This document shows positions 29,039-39,430 of a stretch of DNA of 64,000 nt, piece by piece. Location of the stretch: NCBI GenBank assembly GCA_001704065.1, contig LHBX01000039.1:1-64000 (forward strand). The letters are read 5' to 3'. The DNA is from Pelagibacteraceae bacterium GOM-A1. Lineage in GTDB: Bacteria; Pseudomonadota; Alphaproteobacteria; Pelagibacterales; Pelagibacteraceae. The number at the start of each line of letters is the position of its first letter. Within the stretch, counting starts at the first letter, position 1. A model generated the notes under the pieces. That model saw nothing but the letters and a program-made list of their open reading frames with translations, did not search any database and was not told the DNA's origin. A program made the translations under genes and the position numbers.

Positions 29039-29486
29039 TATTATTTGATATAATTAAGTACCTATTTTCAAGCTTTTCATCATATTCAAATTTTAATTTA
29101 AAAGTACTTTCTATATTTTTACCTAAGATTTCAGGCCATTCAATTAATCTAGCATAATCTTCTAAGTTTTCATTAATTCCTAAATTATTTAATTCTTTTT
29201 TATCTTTAATTCTGTAAAGATCAAAATGTCTAACAATCAAGGAATTAATCTCATATTCATTTATAATATTAAAAGTTGGACTAGGTATTTCTGTTGTTTC
29301 TAAACCATTTTTTGTTTGAAGATAATTGATTAGATACCTAATAAATGTAGTCTTACCTACTCCGATGTTTCCATAAAAAAGTAAAGTTGTATTTTTGCTA
29401 ACTTTACTTGCAATTTTTTCAGCAATTTTTTGTGTGATAATTTCTTTTGAAATATCTATTTTGCTACTTTTAGTAGCGATAGGCAT
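29004..29486 (-). CDS. tsaE: tRNA threonylcarbamoyladenosine biosynthesis ATPase TsaE
   Basis: [35 protein letters not shown]. Confidence 0.92.
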   Translation of the reverse strand: MPIATKSSKIDISKEIITQKIAEKIASKVSKNTTLLFYGNIGVGKTTFIRYLINYLQTKNGLETTEIPSPTFNIINEYEINSLIVRHFDLYRIKDKKELNNLGINENLEDYARLIEWPEILGKNIESTFKLKFEYDEKLENRYLIISNNIDFDFNEFEKI

Positions 29487-30756
29487 CTGGTTTATAAGGT
29501 CCTTCTGGTGTTACGCTTATATATTTTGCTTGATCATCTGATAATTTGGTTAATTTAGCTCCAACTTTTTCTAAATGAAGTCTAGCTACTTTCTCATCTA
29601 AATGTTTAGGTAAAACATATACTTTTTTCTCATATTTATCTGAGTTATTCCATAATTCTATCTGAGCTGTTACTTGATTTGTAAAAGAAGCACTCATTAC
29701 AAAACTTGGGTGTCCTGTTGCACATCCAAGATTAACCAATCTACCTTCTGCTAATAAAATAATTCTTTTTCCATCCGGCAATGTAATTTCATGAACTTGT
29801 GGTTTTATTTCATCCCATTTATAATTTTTAAGAGCATCTACTTGGATCTCATTATCAAAGTGACCGATATTGCAAAGAATTGCTCTATCTTTCATTTCTC
29901 TCATATGATCAGCTGTCACAATATCTTTATTACCTGTTGCAGTAACAACAATGTCAGCTTCTTTTATCATCTCATCCATTAAGACTACTTCATAACCTTC
30001 CATTGCAGCTTGGAGAGCACAAATTGGATCTGTTTCTGTGACCATAACTCTTGCACCACTTTGACGAAGGGAAGCAGCGCTTCCTTTTCCAACATCTCCA
30101 AATCCAGCTACGATAGCTACCTTACCTGACATCATCACATCAGTAGCTCTTTTGATTCCATCAACTAAGCTTTCTCTGCAACCATATAAATTATCGAACT
30201 TAGATTTTGTTACTGAGTCATTAACATTTATTGCTGGGACAAGTAAATTGCCATCACTTTCCATTTTTTTTAATGCTAAAACTCCTGTAGTTGTCTCTTC
30301 TGATAAACCTTTAACATCATTTAACAATTCTTTATAATCTTTGTGCATCAATGCTGTAAGATCGCCACCATCATCAAGTATCATATTTGGTTTCCAGCCA
30401 TCTTTTCCTTCAATAGTTTGCTTTACACACCACCAATATTCTTCTTCTGTTTCGCCTTTCCAAGCAAATACAGGAATGCCAGCTTTTGCAATTGCTGCTG
30501 CTGCATGGTCTTGTGTCGAAAAAATATTACATGAGGACCATCTTACTTCGGCTCCTAACTCAACTAAAGTTTCTATTAAGACAGCTGTTTGTATTGTCAT
30601 ATGTAAACAACCAACAATCCGAGCTCCATTTAAAGGTTTTTTACCCTTATATTCTTCTCTAAGAGCCATTAATCCTGGCATTTCAGTTTCAGCCAGTGAA
30701 ATTTCTTTTCTTCCAAATTCCGCTTGGGATATATCTTTTACTTTAAAATCTTCCAT
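29470..30756 (-). CDS. ahcY: Adenosylhomocysteinase
   Basis: [38 protein letters not shown]-terminal KPDAYRY. Confidence 0.98.
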   Translation of the reverse strand: MEDFKVKDISQAEFGRKEISLAETEMPGLMALREEYKGKKPLNGARIVGCLHMTIQTAVLIETLVELGAEVRWSSCNIFSTQDHAAAAIAKAGIPVFAWKGETEEEYWWCVKQTIEGKDGWKPNMILDDGGDLTALMHKDYKELLNDVKGLSEETTTGVLALKKMESDGNLLVPAINVNDSVTKSKFDNLYGCRESLVDGIKRATDVMMSGKVAIVAGFGDVGKGSAASLRQSGARVMVTETDPICALQAAMEGYEVVLMDEMIKEADIVVTATGNKDIVTADHMREMKDRAILCNIGHFDNEIQVDALKNYKWDEIKPQVHEITLPDGKRIILLAEGRLVNLGCATGHPSFVMSASFTNQVTAQIELWNNSDKYEKKVYVLPKHLDEKVARLHLEKVGAKLTKLSDDQAKYISVTPEGPYKPDAYRY

Positions 30757-30800
30757 AGAAAGAGGCTTTTAACAATTTCACTTAATATATCAACAAAGAT

Positions 30801-32333
30801 TTATGCTTCTGGGAAAATTATTTCAATTCTTGCCCCTTTATCTTTATTATTAGATGCGTTGATTTCACCACCATGAATTTCAACTAAATTTTTGACAATA
30901 TTTAATCCCAAACCCGAATGTTCTCCAAAGTTTTCAGGTCTATTACTATAAAATCTATTAAATATCTTATTTGTATCCTTTTCACTAAATCCAGATCCCT
31001 GATCAACTACCACTAATTTAATTTTGTCATTCTTATCTTTTGATATTTCAACAGTAATTTCTTGATTATTTTCACTAAAAGAAATTGAGTTTTCTAGTAA
31101 GTTTGCAATAATTTGCTCAATTCTATTTTCTATCCCTAAGATACTATAATTTTTAATTCCATTAGATTTCAATTTAATTCCAATCGATTTTTTTGTTTCA
31201 TAGATACTGTTAAAATCATCAACAACAGATTGAGCAATCTCTTTTAAATTTAATTTTTGCATTTTCTCAGAGGAAATTGCAGCTTCATCTCTTAGCATTT
31301 GAGAGTAATCAGTTATTAATCTTTCAATTCTCTCTACGTCATGTGATACTATATTAATTAATTTGTTTCTTTGAGATTTATCATTTGTTTCAGAAATTAT
31401 CTCAGAGGCACTTTTTAAAGATGCCAAAGGATTTCTGATTTCATGCAAAAGATCTGTTGAATAATTTTCTGCTGTAGTAATTCTTTTATTTAATTCATTA
31501 GTCATTTCATCAAGAGAATTTGATAATTTTCCCAATTCGTCATTTCTTTTTTTTATATTTCCAATATTGGTCTTTTCCTTACTTTTGTTTTTTATAATAT
31601 TTGTATATTGAACCAAATTTTTAATTGGTTTTAAGAAGTATCTATTTAATACATATGAAAAAATTAAAATTACTAATGCGACAAGCAAAGCAGTTCTAAT
31701 TATAAAATTTCTTCTTTCATCTATTGCAACCTTTATTTCATTGGCATTTTCAGTAATAGCTAAATAGCCTATTGTTTTGTTTTCACTCACTACATTTTTA
31801 ACAGTTACTAATAAAAATTGATCATAGTTTTCTTTAGAGTAAGTTAACGGTTTTCCATAATCTGATGAATATGAGTACTTTTTTAAATCTTCAAATATTT
31901 CTTTACTTTCAAAGCTTTTATTACTCTCTTCCAAATTCTTGTTTTGAATACTTTGATTATTTAAGTCACTCATTTCAATTATGTTTAGACTTCTTGAGAA
32001 AGCATTTGGATCTAAGTCTAATGTGTCGGTATCTCCTAATAGATTAAATTCGCTATCAAATATCTGCACTCTATCTATACTTTGAAATAAAAATTTTGTG
32101 GAAAATAGAAACTCTCTAATATCTTCAGTTGAGAAATTTATTTTTAAACGATCAATATTTTCTGTTGTATTATCAATAATTTTTATATGTGAGGCAGTTT
32201 TATTTTTAATGAGCGTAGGTTTTACCGTATTAAGATAAAATAATGTTAATACACCTATCACTAAAAAAACAATAAAGTTGATAACTAAGAATTTTTTTAA
32301 AATAGATTGATTATTAGATTTTGAAGTAGCCAT
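30801..32333 (-). CDS. chvG: Sensor histidine kinase, ChvG/ExoS-type
   Basis: H-box LLHEIRNPLASLKSASEI; N-box NLLENSISFS; G-box SGLGLNIVKNLVEIHGG; next to ChvI-like regulator. Confidence 0.9.
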   Translation of the reverse strand: MATSKSNNQSILKKFLVINFIVFLVIGVLTLFYLNTVKPTLIKNKTASHIKIIDNTTENIDRLKINFSTEDIREFLFSTKFLFQSIDRVQIFDSEFNLLGDTDTLDLDPNAFSRSLNIIEMSDLNNQSIQNKNLEESNKSFESKEIFEDLKKYSYSSDYGKPLTYSKENYDQFLLVTVKNVVSENKTIGYLAITENANEIKVAIDERRNFIIRTALLVALVILIFSYVLNRYFLKPIKNLVQYTNIIKNKSKEKTNIGNIKKRNDELGKLSNSLDEMTNELNKRITTAENYSTDLLHEIRNPLASLKSASEIISETNDKSQRNKLINIVSHDVERIERLITDYSQMLRDEAAISSEKMQKLNLKEIAQSVVDDFNSIYETKKSIGIKLKSNGIKNYSILGIENRIEQIIANLLENSISFSENNQEITVEISKDKNDKIKLVVVDQGSGFSEKDTNKIFNRFYSNRPENFGEHSGLGLNIVKNLVEIHGGEINASNNKDKGARIEIIFPEA

Positions 32334-33031
32334 TATTTAACATTCCAACGATAACCACTACCATATCTGGTTTCTATCGCTGAAAAGTTATTATCTACTT
32401 TTTTAAACTTTTTTCTAATCCTTTTTACATGACTGTCTATTGTTCTATCTTCAATATCTGTGTCTTCTCTGTAAGCAACATCCATTAATTGAGATCTTTC
32501 TTTAATAATTCCAGGTCTTTTTGCTAATTCCTTTACAATTAAGAATTCTGTTGTTGTTAACTTATCTGGTAATTGCTTGCCATCCCATTCACACTCTAGC
32601 TGTGAAGGGTCAAGTTTCAATTTTCCATGTGAAATTATATTTCTATTATCCTCTAAATTATTTTCTTTTTTTCTAAGTTGGACACGAATTCTTTCAATAA
32701 GAACTTTAGTTGAAAAACCACCTGATTTTTTTACAAAATCATCAGCCCCTAGTTTTAGTCCTAATAGCTCATCCACCTCTTCATCTTTCGAAGTTAAAAA
32801 GATAACAGGCATAGATGTTTTTTTTCTCAATTTTTTTAACAATTCTTCTCCATCCATTCTTGGCATTTTAATATCTATAACTGCAAGGTCTGGGGGATTT
32901 CTTGACAAACCTATTAAGGCACTTTCTCCATCCAAATAAGTTTGAATATTAAAACCCTCTTTCTCTAGAGCAATACTTAAACTAGTTAATATATTTCTAT
33001 CATCATCAACAAGGGCAATTGTTTGTTTCAT
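32333..33031 (-). CDS. chvI: Response regulator, ChvI-type (OmpR family)
   Basis: QTIALVDDDRNILTSLSIALEKEGF; DLAVIDIKMPRMDGEELL; winged-helix C-terminus. Confidence 0.92.
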   Translation of the reverse strand: MKQTIALVDDDRNILTSLSIALEKEGFNIQTYLDGESALIGLSRNPPDLAVIDIKMPRMDGEELLKKLRKKTSMPVIFLTSKDEEVDELLGLKLGADDFVKKSGGFSTKVLIERIRVQLRKKENNLEDNRNIISHGKLKLDPSQLECEWDGKQLPDKLTTTEFLIVKELAKRPGIIKERSQLMDVAYREDTDIEDRTIDSHVKRIRKKFKKVDNNFSAIETRYGSGYRWNVK

Positions 33032-33082
33032 GTTTAACTATAAAAATACTAAAATGTTTAAAATTGGGCAATTAAATGTTTA

Positions 33083-35848
33083 TTAATGAAGCTCTCCCCA
33101 GTTATCACCTATGTTTACATCTACCGATAATGGTATTGAAAATGAATGCAAATCACTATCTTTCACACTTGTCATAATATCTTTAATCTTTTTAGAAGCA
33201 GATTTAGTACCATTATCAATTACTTCAAAAATCAATTCATCGTGAATTTGAAGCAACATATTAAATTCATTTGTTTTTTTAGTATCAAGCTCATCGTTGA
33301 TTCTAATCATGGCAAGTCGCATTATTTCTGATGCAGATCCTTGGATAGGTGCATTTATAGCTGCCCTTTCTTGAAAATTTCTAACATTAAAATTTTTGTC
33401 GTTGATTCCTGGAATATGAGTTTTTCGACCAAAAATATTTCTTACATATCCACTTTTTCTACAGAATTTAATTGTGTCATTCATGTATTCTTTAATTTCT
33501 GGAAATTTAATAAAATATGAATTTAGAAATTCTTCGGCTTCATTGTTTGATACACCAATTTGTTTGGCCAAACCATATTGAGATATTCCATAAATTATTC
33601 CAAAATTAATAGCTTTCGCTTTTCTCCTCATATCAGCATCAATTTTTTTTATGTCTGCACCAAAAACCTGGCTAGCGGTTAATGAGTGGATATCCTCATT
33701 ATTTTTAAAAGCTTTTTTTAGTTCTTTTACATCAGCTAGATCAGCCAAAATTCTCATTTCGATCTGATTATAGTCTGCTGATATAAGTTTTTTATTTTTT
33801 TCTGATATGAAGGCTTTACGAATATCTTTGCCCTCCTCAGTTTTAATAGGAATATTTTGTAAATTTGGATCACTAGATGCAAGTCTACCTGTTGTAGTTG
33901 CTGCTAACAGAAAAGATGTATGCACTCTTTTTGTATTGGGATTTAAATGCTCAGGCAAAGAATCTGAATATGTATTTTTCAATTTACTAGATTGCCTCCA
34001 TTCTAAAACCAATTTAGGAAATTCATTCCCTTTGTAAGCTAAATCCTCTAGAACTGCTGCACCAGTTGCAAAACTCCCTTTTTTAGTCTTTTTTAGCGAT
34101 GCAATTTTGAGGTCATTATACATTATTTCACCCAACTGTTTAGTCGATGCAATATTAAATTTTTTTTTTGAAATTTTAAAAATTTGTTTTTCTAAATCTT
34201 GAAGTTTTTTTTCAAACTTAACAGATAATTTTTTAAGAAAATTATTATCCAATTTTATGCCATTGATTTCCATTGATGCTAAAATTTTAATTAAAGGTTT
34301 TTCGAAAATTTCATAAATATTTAGTAATTTTTCTGATTTAAGCGATTTCAAGAATATTTTATATAAACGGTAAGTTATATCAGCATCTTCTGCCGCATAA
34401 TCTTTTGCAATATTTAACTCTACTTGACTGAATTTAATTTCTTTTTTTCCAGATCCAACAAGATCTTTATATTTAATTGTTTTGTGACCAAGATGAATAT
34501 CTGAAAGGGTATCCATATTATGTCTATTTTTCCCAGCATCTAAAACGTATGACATCAACATTGTATCTTCCATGCTTTGAATATCTATATCCCTTTTGCG
34601 AAATATTATGTAATCGAATTTAATATTTTGCCCAATTTTTTTTAAACTTTTATCCTCTAAATATGGTTTTATAATTCTCAAAACATCTTTCTCATTTAGA
34701 TTATTTTTATCAATATGACCTGTTGGAATGTAACAAGCTTTACCTATTTTGCTAGAAATTGAGATACCAACTAAATTTGCCTGATGTGGGTCAAGAGAAT
34801 CTGTTTCAGTATCAATAGAAAATTCTCCAGCTTCTTCAGCTTCTTGCATCCAATCTTTTATTTCAGATAAATTTTTTATCAAAACATATTTATCTTTTGA
34901 TATTTTAGATGTTTCTTTTTTGACTTCTACCTCATCACTAAATTTGGATTGACCATACGTCGAAATTGCTGAACTCAATAACCTATTAAATTCCATTTCT
35001 CTCAAAAAATTGTATAACTTGTCTACGTCTACTTTTTTTAGAACAAAGTCAGTTAATTTGTCTTTCACTGGAACATCATTTTTTAATGTGACCAGTTTTT
35101 TACTTACCAGAGCCTTATCTTTATTTTCTAAAAGTGTTTCTCTTCTTTTATTCTGTTTTATTTTATTTGCGTTTTTGAGAAGGTTTTCTAAATTTCCATA
35201 TTCCTTAATTAATTCTGCTGCTGTTTTTACACCAATACCTGGAACACCAGGTACATTGTCTGTACTATCCCCTGCTAGTGATTGAACATCAATTACTTTA
35301 TCCGGACCAACCCCAAATTTATTGATTACATCGTCATTAGATATAAATTTATTCTTCATTGGATCATATATACGAACCTTTTTTTTGAAAAGTTGCATTA
35401 AATCTTTGTCAGATGATACAATTGTAACCTTTGCACCTTTGTCTAATATTTGCTCTACATAGGTGGCTATCAAATCATCAGCCTCGTAATTTAACATTTC
35501 TATAGAGGGTAAATTGAATGCTAATACTGACTTTCTAATATAATCGAATTGTGGAATTAGATCATCGGGAGCATCAGACCTATTTCCTTTATAATCTGAA
35601 TATATTTCGTTTCGAAAATTCTTTCTTGCAGAGTCAAAGATCACTGCAAAATGAGTAGGTTTTTCTAAATTTTCGCTCGATTTAGAGTCCTCTAATAATT
35701 TAAACAGCATGTTACAAAATCCACTTACTGCTCCTACTGGCAAACCATCACTTTTTCGTGTTAATGGTGGCAATGCATAATAGGCTCTAAATATGTATCC
35801 GGACCCATCAATAAGATAGAAATGATCTGTTTTTTTAATTTTACCCAT
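33083..35848 (-). CDS. polA: DNA polymerase I
   Basis: 5' nuclease, DTETD 3'-5' exonuclease and polymerase domains; NLQNIPIKTEEGKDIRKAF, SADYNQIEMRILA. Confidence 0.97.
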   Translation of the reverse strand: MGKIKKTDHFYLIDGSGYIFRAYYALPPLTRKSDGLPVGAVSGFCNMLFKLLEDSKSSENLEKPTHFAVIFDSARKNFRNEIYSDYKGNRSDAPDDLIPQFDYIRKSVLAFNLPSIEMLNYEADDLIATYVEQILDKGAKVTIVSSDKDLMQLFKKKVRIYDPMKNKFISNDDVINKFGVGPDKVIDVQSLAGDSTDNVPGVPGIGVKTAAELIKEYGNLENLLKNANKIKQNKRRETLLENKDKALVSKKLVTLKNDVPVKDKLTDFVLKKVDVDKLYNFLREMEFNRLLSSAISTYGQSKFSDEVEVKKETSKISKDKYVLIKNLSEIKDWMQEAEEAGEFSIDTETDSLDPHQANLVGISISSKIGKACYIPTGHIDKNNLNEKDVLRIIKPYLEDKSLKKIGQNIKFDYIIFRKRDIDIQSMEDTMLMSYVLDAGKNRHNMDTLSDIHLGHKTIKYKDLVGSGKKEIKFSQVELNIAKDYAAEDADITYRLYKIFLKSLKSEKLLNIYEIFEKPLIKILASMEINGIKLDNNFLKKLSVKFEKKLQDLEKQIFKISKKKFNIASTKQLGEIMYNDLKIASLKKTKKGSFATGAAVLEDLAYKGNEFPKLVLEWRQSSKLKNTYSDSLPEHLNPNTKRVHTSFLLAATTTGRLASSDPNLQNIPIKTEEGKDIRKAFISEKNKKLISADYNQIEMRILADLADVKELKKAFKNNEDIHSLTASQVFGADIKKIDADMRRKAKAINFGIIYGISQYGLAKQIGVSNNEAEEFLNSYFIKFPEIKEYMNDTIKFCRKSGYVRNIFGRKTHIPGINDKNFNVRNFQERAAINAPIQGSASEIMRLAMIRINDELDTKKTNEFNMLLQIHDELIFEVIDNGTKSASKKIKDIMTSVKDSDLHSFSIPLSVDVNIGDNWGELH

Positions 35849-35948
35849 AATTTAATTTATAATAAATTGAAGTATTATAGTAAGAATAAAACATCCTGTT
35901 AATAAATATTAGTGGATTAAACTTTATTAAAATAGTAATTTAAAGATA

Positions 35949-36500
35949 ATGGAATTAGTAAATTCAATTTCTAATAATAAAATAATTAAAATCATAATAT
36001 TTGCATTAATAGGTTCTATTTTATTGACAATATCTGCAAAAATTAAAATACCTTTTTATCCAGTTCCTATGACTATGCAAACATTTATAGTTCTGTTTTT
36101 AGGAATTTCCTTTGGATACAAAGTCGGGGTACTTTCGGTAGTTTTTTATTTGATAGAAGGAATAATGGGATTACCGGTATTTTCTAACTCACCAGAGAAA
36201 GGAATAGGATTAGCTTATTTTGTTGGTCCCACGATGGGATATTTAATAGGTTTTATATTTGCATGTCTGATAGCAGGCATATTTACATACGATAAAAACC
36301 ATTTATTAAATTTTTTAAAAATTATAATTGCAACATCAATAATATATATTTTGGGTATTTTATGGCTTGGAAATTTAATCGGTTGGGATAAACCAATATT
36401 AGAATTTGGTGTTTACCCATTTCTTTATGCTGAATTATTTAAGATATTATTACTAACAGCTTTAGTTAATAAAATTATTAAATTTAGAAAATATATTTAA
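35949..36500 (+). CDS. bioY: Biotin transporter BioY
   Basis: KIPFYPVPMTMQTFIVLFLGISFGYKVG; GPTMGYLIGF. Confidence 0.92.
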   Translation: MELVNSISNNKIIKIIIFALIGSILLTISAKIKIPFYPVPMTMQTFIVLFLGISFGYKVGVLSVVFYLIEGIMGLPVFSNSPEKGIGLAYFVGPTMGYLIGFIFACLIAGIFTYDKNHLLNFLKIIIATSIIYILGILWLGNLIGWDKPILEFGVYPFLYAELFKILLLTALVNKIIKFRKYI

Positions 36501-36502
36501 AA

Positions 36503-37066
36503 TTACCTTGGAGATCTTTTTGATAGAATTCTTTGAAGTGTTCTTCTATGCATTTTAAGTCTTCTTGCAGTCTCAGATACATTTCTGTTACATAATTCAA
36601 AAACTCTGTGAATATGTTCCCATTTAACTCTATCAGCAGACATTGGATTTTCTGGTGGAGCAGCTTTTTTATTTGGATCAGCTAAAAGTGCTTTTTCTAC
36701 ATCATCTGCATCTGCTGGTTTAGCTAAATAGTCTATTGCACCTTCTTTAATGGCTGCTACCGCGGTTGGTATATTTCCATAACCAGTAAGCATCACTATT
36801 CTGCTCTCTGAGTTATTTTTCTGGATTTCTTTTACAACTTCTAGTCCGTTTCCATCGTTTAGTCTCAAGTCAACAACTGCAAAAGCAGGTTTTTTTGATT
36901 TCACAGACTCAATTCCAATTTTTACACCCTCTGCTTGTGAAACAGAAAAACCCTTTTTCTCCATTGCTCGAGCTAGTCTTTCTCTAAAAGGGTTATCATC
37001 ATCTACTATAAGTAGAGATTTATCCTCAAATTCTGTTATTTTTTTTAATACTTCTGCTTCTGGCAT
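36503..37066 (-). CDS. regA: Response regulator of the RegA/PrrA/ActR family
   Basis: LLIVDDDNPFRERLARAMEKKGF..., C-terminal RVFELCNRNVSETARRLKMHRRTLQRILSKRSPR. Confidence 0.93.
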   Translation of the reverse strand: MPEAEVLKKITEFEDKSLLIVDDDNPFRERLARAMEKKGFSVSQAEGVKIGIESVKSKKPAFAVVDLRLNDGNGLEVVKEIQKNNSESRIVMLTGYGNIPTAVAAIKEGAIDYLAKPADADDVEKALLADPNKKAAPPENPMSADRVKWEHIHRVFELCNRNVSETARRLKMHRRTLQRILSKRSPR

Positions 37067-37134
37067 GGACCTTATATGGAAACATTCTAAATTATTTCAA
37101 GGGTACATTTTTACTTTACATTGGCTCATTTTCT

Positions 37135-37187
37135 GCATAAATGCTCGTTTTATATAAACTTGCATAGCAGTTATGCCGGTTTTTTTT
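37135..37187 (+). promoter_or_regulatory. Leader dyad / candidate attenuator or operator upstream of the decarboxylase
   Basis: GCATA-GCAGT-TATGC (37162-37176) followed by CGG and an 8-T run; alternative longer pairing GCATAA/TTATGC plus ATGC/GCAT. Confidence 0.45.
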
Positions 37188-37211
37188 GTTAAATTTTTTT
37201 TGGAGCTTTAA

Positions 37212-38390
37212 ATGCAAAAATTTAAATCAGTTGATAAATTAGTAAACCAACTGAAACCAACAGAACCTGTTTATTGTATTAGAAGAGATTCTATAAACAT
37301 AGCTTCTAAATTTTTTCAGAATAAATTTCCTGGTAAAATCCTATATGCAGTTAAAACTAACCCGCATCCATTAGTATTAAAAACTATCGTGGAAAGCGGA
37401 ATTAATGATTTTGATATCGCTTCAATTAAAGAAGTTGAGGCAATTAGAAGTATTAGCCCAGATGCAAAATGCTCATACATGCATACTGTAAAAAGCAAGG
37501 AAAGTATAAACGAAGCATATTTCAAATATAATATTAAGACTTTTTCAATAGATACAAAAGATGAATTAATAAAGATTCTAAATAGTACTAATCAAGCTAA
37601 GGATTTAGACTTATTTGTGAGAGTTGCTGTTTCTAATGAACACGCAGAGATAGATTTATCTAAAAAATTTGGCGCACAAACTTCTGAAGCAATTGGGCTT
37701 TATAGATTAACAAAACAGTATGCAAAAAAAATAGGATTAAGTTTTCATGTGGGTTCGCAATGTATGCATCCAATATCCTATTCAAAAGGGATTAATGAAA
37801 TTAAATATATAATAAAAAAAACAAAAATAGTTCCGGATGTTATAAATATAGGTGGAGGATTTCCAACAATCTATCCTGACTTAGTTCCTCAATCATTAGA
37901 CTCTTATTTTGAGGAAATAAAAAATTCATTAAATAAATTAAAATTAGAAAAAAAACCAGAAATTATATGTGAGCCAGGTCGAGCAATTGTTGCAGAAAGT
38001 GGTTCGACAATTGTGAGAGTAAACTTAAGAAAAAAACAAAAGTTATATATTAATGATGGAACATACGGAACTTTATTTGATGCTGGTGTGCCTAATATAG
38101 TTTATCCATCAAGGATAATTACAAGTGGAAGAATTATATCAAAAAAATTGACTTCATTTGATTTTTATGGACCAACATGTGATAGCATGGATTATATGAA
38201 GGGACCTTTTATTCTGCCTAATAATATTAAAGAAGGTGATTACATTGAATTAGGTCAATTAGGAGCATACGGATTGACATTTAGAACTCAATTTAATGGA
38301 TATTATTCCGATAGTATTTACGAAGTTTGTGATGATCCAATAATGACGATGTATGACAAAGAAACAAATAAAGAGTTTCTTGTTGCATAA
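37212..38390 (+). CDS. PLP-dependent ornithine/lysine decarboxylase family (alanine racemase fold)
   Basis: KILYAVKTNPHPLVLKTI (PLP Lys), EPGRAIVAESGS, YGPTCDSMDYM. Confidence 0.9.
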   Translation: MQKFKSVDKLVNQLKPTEPVYCIRRDSINIASKFFQNKFPGKILYAVKTNPHPLVLKTIVESGINDFDIASIKEVEAIRSISPDAKCSYMHTVKSKESINEAYFKYNIKTFSIDTKDELIKILNSTNQAKDLDLFVRVAVSNEHAEIDLSKKFGAQTSEAIGLYRLTKQYAKKIGLSFHVGSQCMHPISYSKGINEIKYIIKKTKIVPDVINIGGGFPTIYPDLVPQSLDSYFEEIKNSLNKLKLEKKPEIICEPGRAIVAESGSTIVRVNLRKKQKLYINDGTYGTLFDAGVPNIVYPSRIITSGRIISKKLTSFDFYGPTCDSMDYMKGPFILPNNIKEGDYIELGQLGAYGLTFRTQFNGYYSDSIYEVCDDPIMTMYDKETNKEFLVA

Positions 38391-39430
38391 TGTCAGATAC
38401 AAAAAATCTTAATCATAACAGAAAAAAAGACTTTTTAAGTAAAGAGGTTGAACATATTGATATTACATCTTTTGACTCTAGAAAAATTATATCTTCTATG
38501 GAAAAAATGTCTTTTGTTTCAAGAGAAACTGCTAATGCATCCAAGATATATAATGAAATGCTTAAAGATAAAGATTGTACAATATTCTTAACTCTTGCAG
38601 GGTCTACTTCTGCCGCTGGATGTATGCATATTTATAGAGATATGGTTAAATACAACATGGTAGATGCAATTGTAGCAACTGGAGCATCTATAATAGATAT
38701 GGATTTTTTTGAAGCGCTTGGATTTAAACATTACCAAGGATCACAATATCAAAATGATAATGAACTTAGAGACAATTATATAGATAGGATTTATGATACT
38801 TATATCGATGAAGAGGAGCTCCAGGTTTGTGATAAAACAATAGGAGAAATAGCAGACAAACTTGAGCCAAAGTCTTACACATCGAGAGAATTTATTAAAG
38901 AGATTGGCAAATATCTAAAAATTAACTCTAAAAAGAAAGGTTCTTTAATTGAAACAGCTTTTGATAACGATGTACCTATATTCTGTCCTGCATTTACAGA
39001 CTCAAGTGCAGGTTTTGGATTAGTCATGCATCAAGAGAGAAATCCAAAAAATCATATTACAATAGACTCAATTAGAGAATTTAGAGAATTAACAGAGATT
39101 AAAATTAAATCTAAAGGGTCGGGATTATTTATGATTGGTGGTGGAGTTCCTAAAAACTTTATACAAGATACTGTAATTTGTGCTGAACTTTTGGGAAAAA
39201 ATGTGGATATGCACAAATATGCAATACAAATTACTGTTGCTGACTCAAGAGATGGAGCTTGCAGTAGTTCAACATTAAAAGAAGCAAGTTCATGGGGTAA
39301 GGTTGATACTACCAAAGAACAAATGGTATTTGCTGAAGCTACCAGTGTTTTACCATTAATAGCAAGTGACGCCTATCATACCGGAGAGTGGAAAAATAGA
39401 GACAGAAAAAACTTTTCCAAAATATTTTGA
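38390..39430 (+). CDS. Deoxyhypusine synthase-like protein (putative homospermidine-synthase-type)
   Basis: FLTLAGSTSAAGCMHIYRDMV; C-terminal DSRDGACSSSTLKEASSWGKVD retaining the SWGK lysine. Confidence 0.88.
   Translation: MSDTKNLNHNRKKDFLSKEVEHIDITSFDSRKIISSMEKMSFVSRETANASKIYNEMLKDKDCTIFLTLAGSTSAAGCMHIYRDMVKYNMVDAIVATGASIIDMDFFEALGFKHYQGSQYQNDNELRDNYIDRIYDTYIDEEELQVCDKTIGEIADKLEPKSYTSREFIKEIGKYLKINSKKKGSLIETAFDNDVPIFCPAFTDSSAGFGLVMHQERNPKNHITIDSIREFRELTEIKIKSKGSGLFMIGGGVPKNFIQDTVICAELLGKNVDMHKYAIQITVADSRDGACSSSTLKEASSWGKVDTTKEQMVFAEATSVLPLIASDAYHTGEWKNRDRKNFSKIF

Noticed and set aside
30341-30772. 143-aa plus-strand ORF opposite ahcY
   Set aside because: Antisense to highly conserved ahcY; long antisense ORF explained by codon bias of the sense gene.
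30757-30800. Possible SAH riboswitch upstream of ahcY
   Set aside because: The gap is only ~44 nt, AT-rich, and shows no conserved aptamer elements.
32577-32939. 120-aa Ser/Phe-rich plus-strand ORF
   Set aside because: Antisense to the ChvI-like regulator; composition matches mirrored codons.
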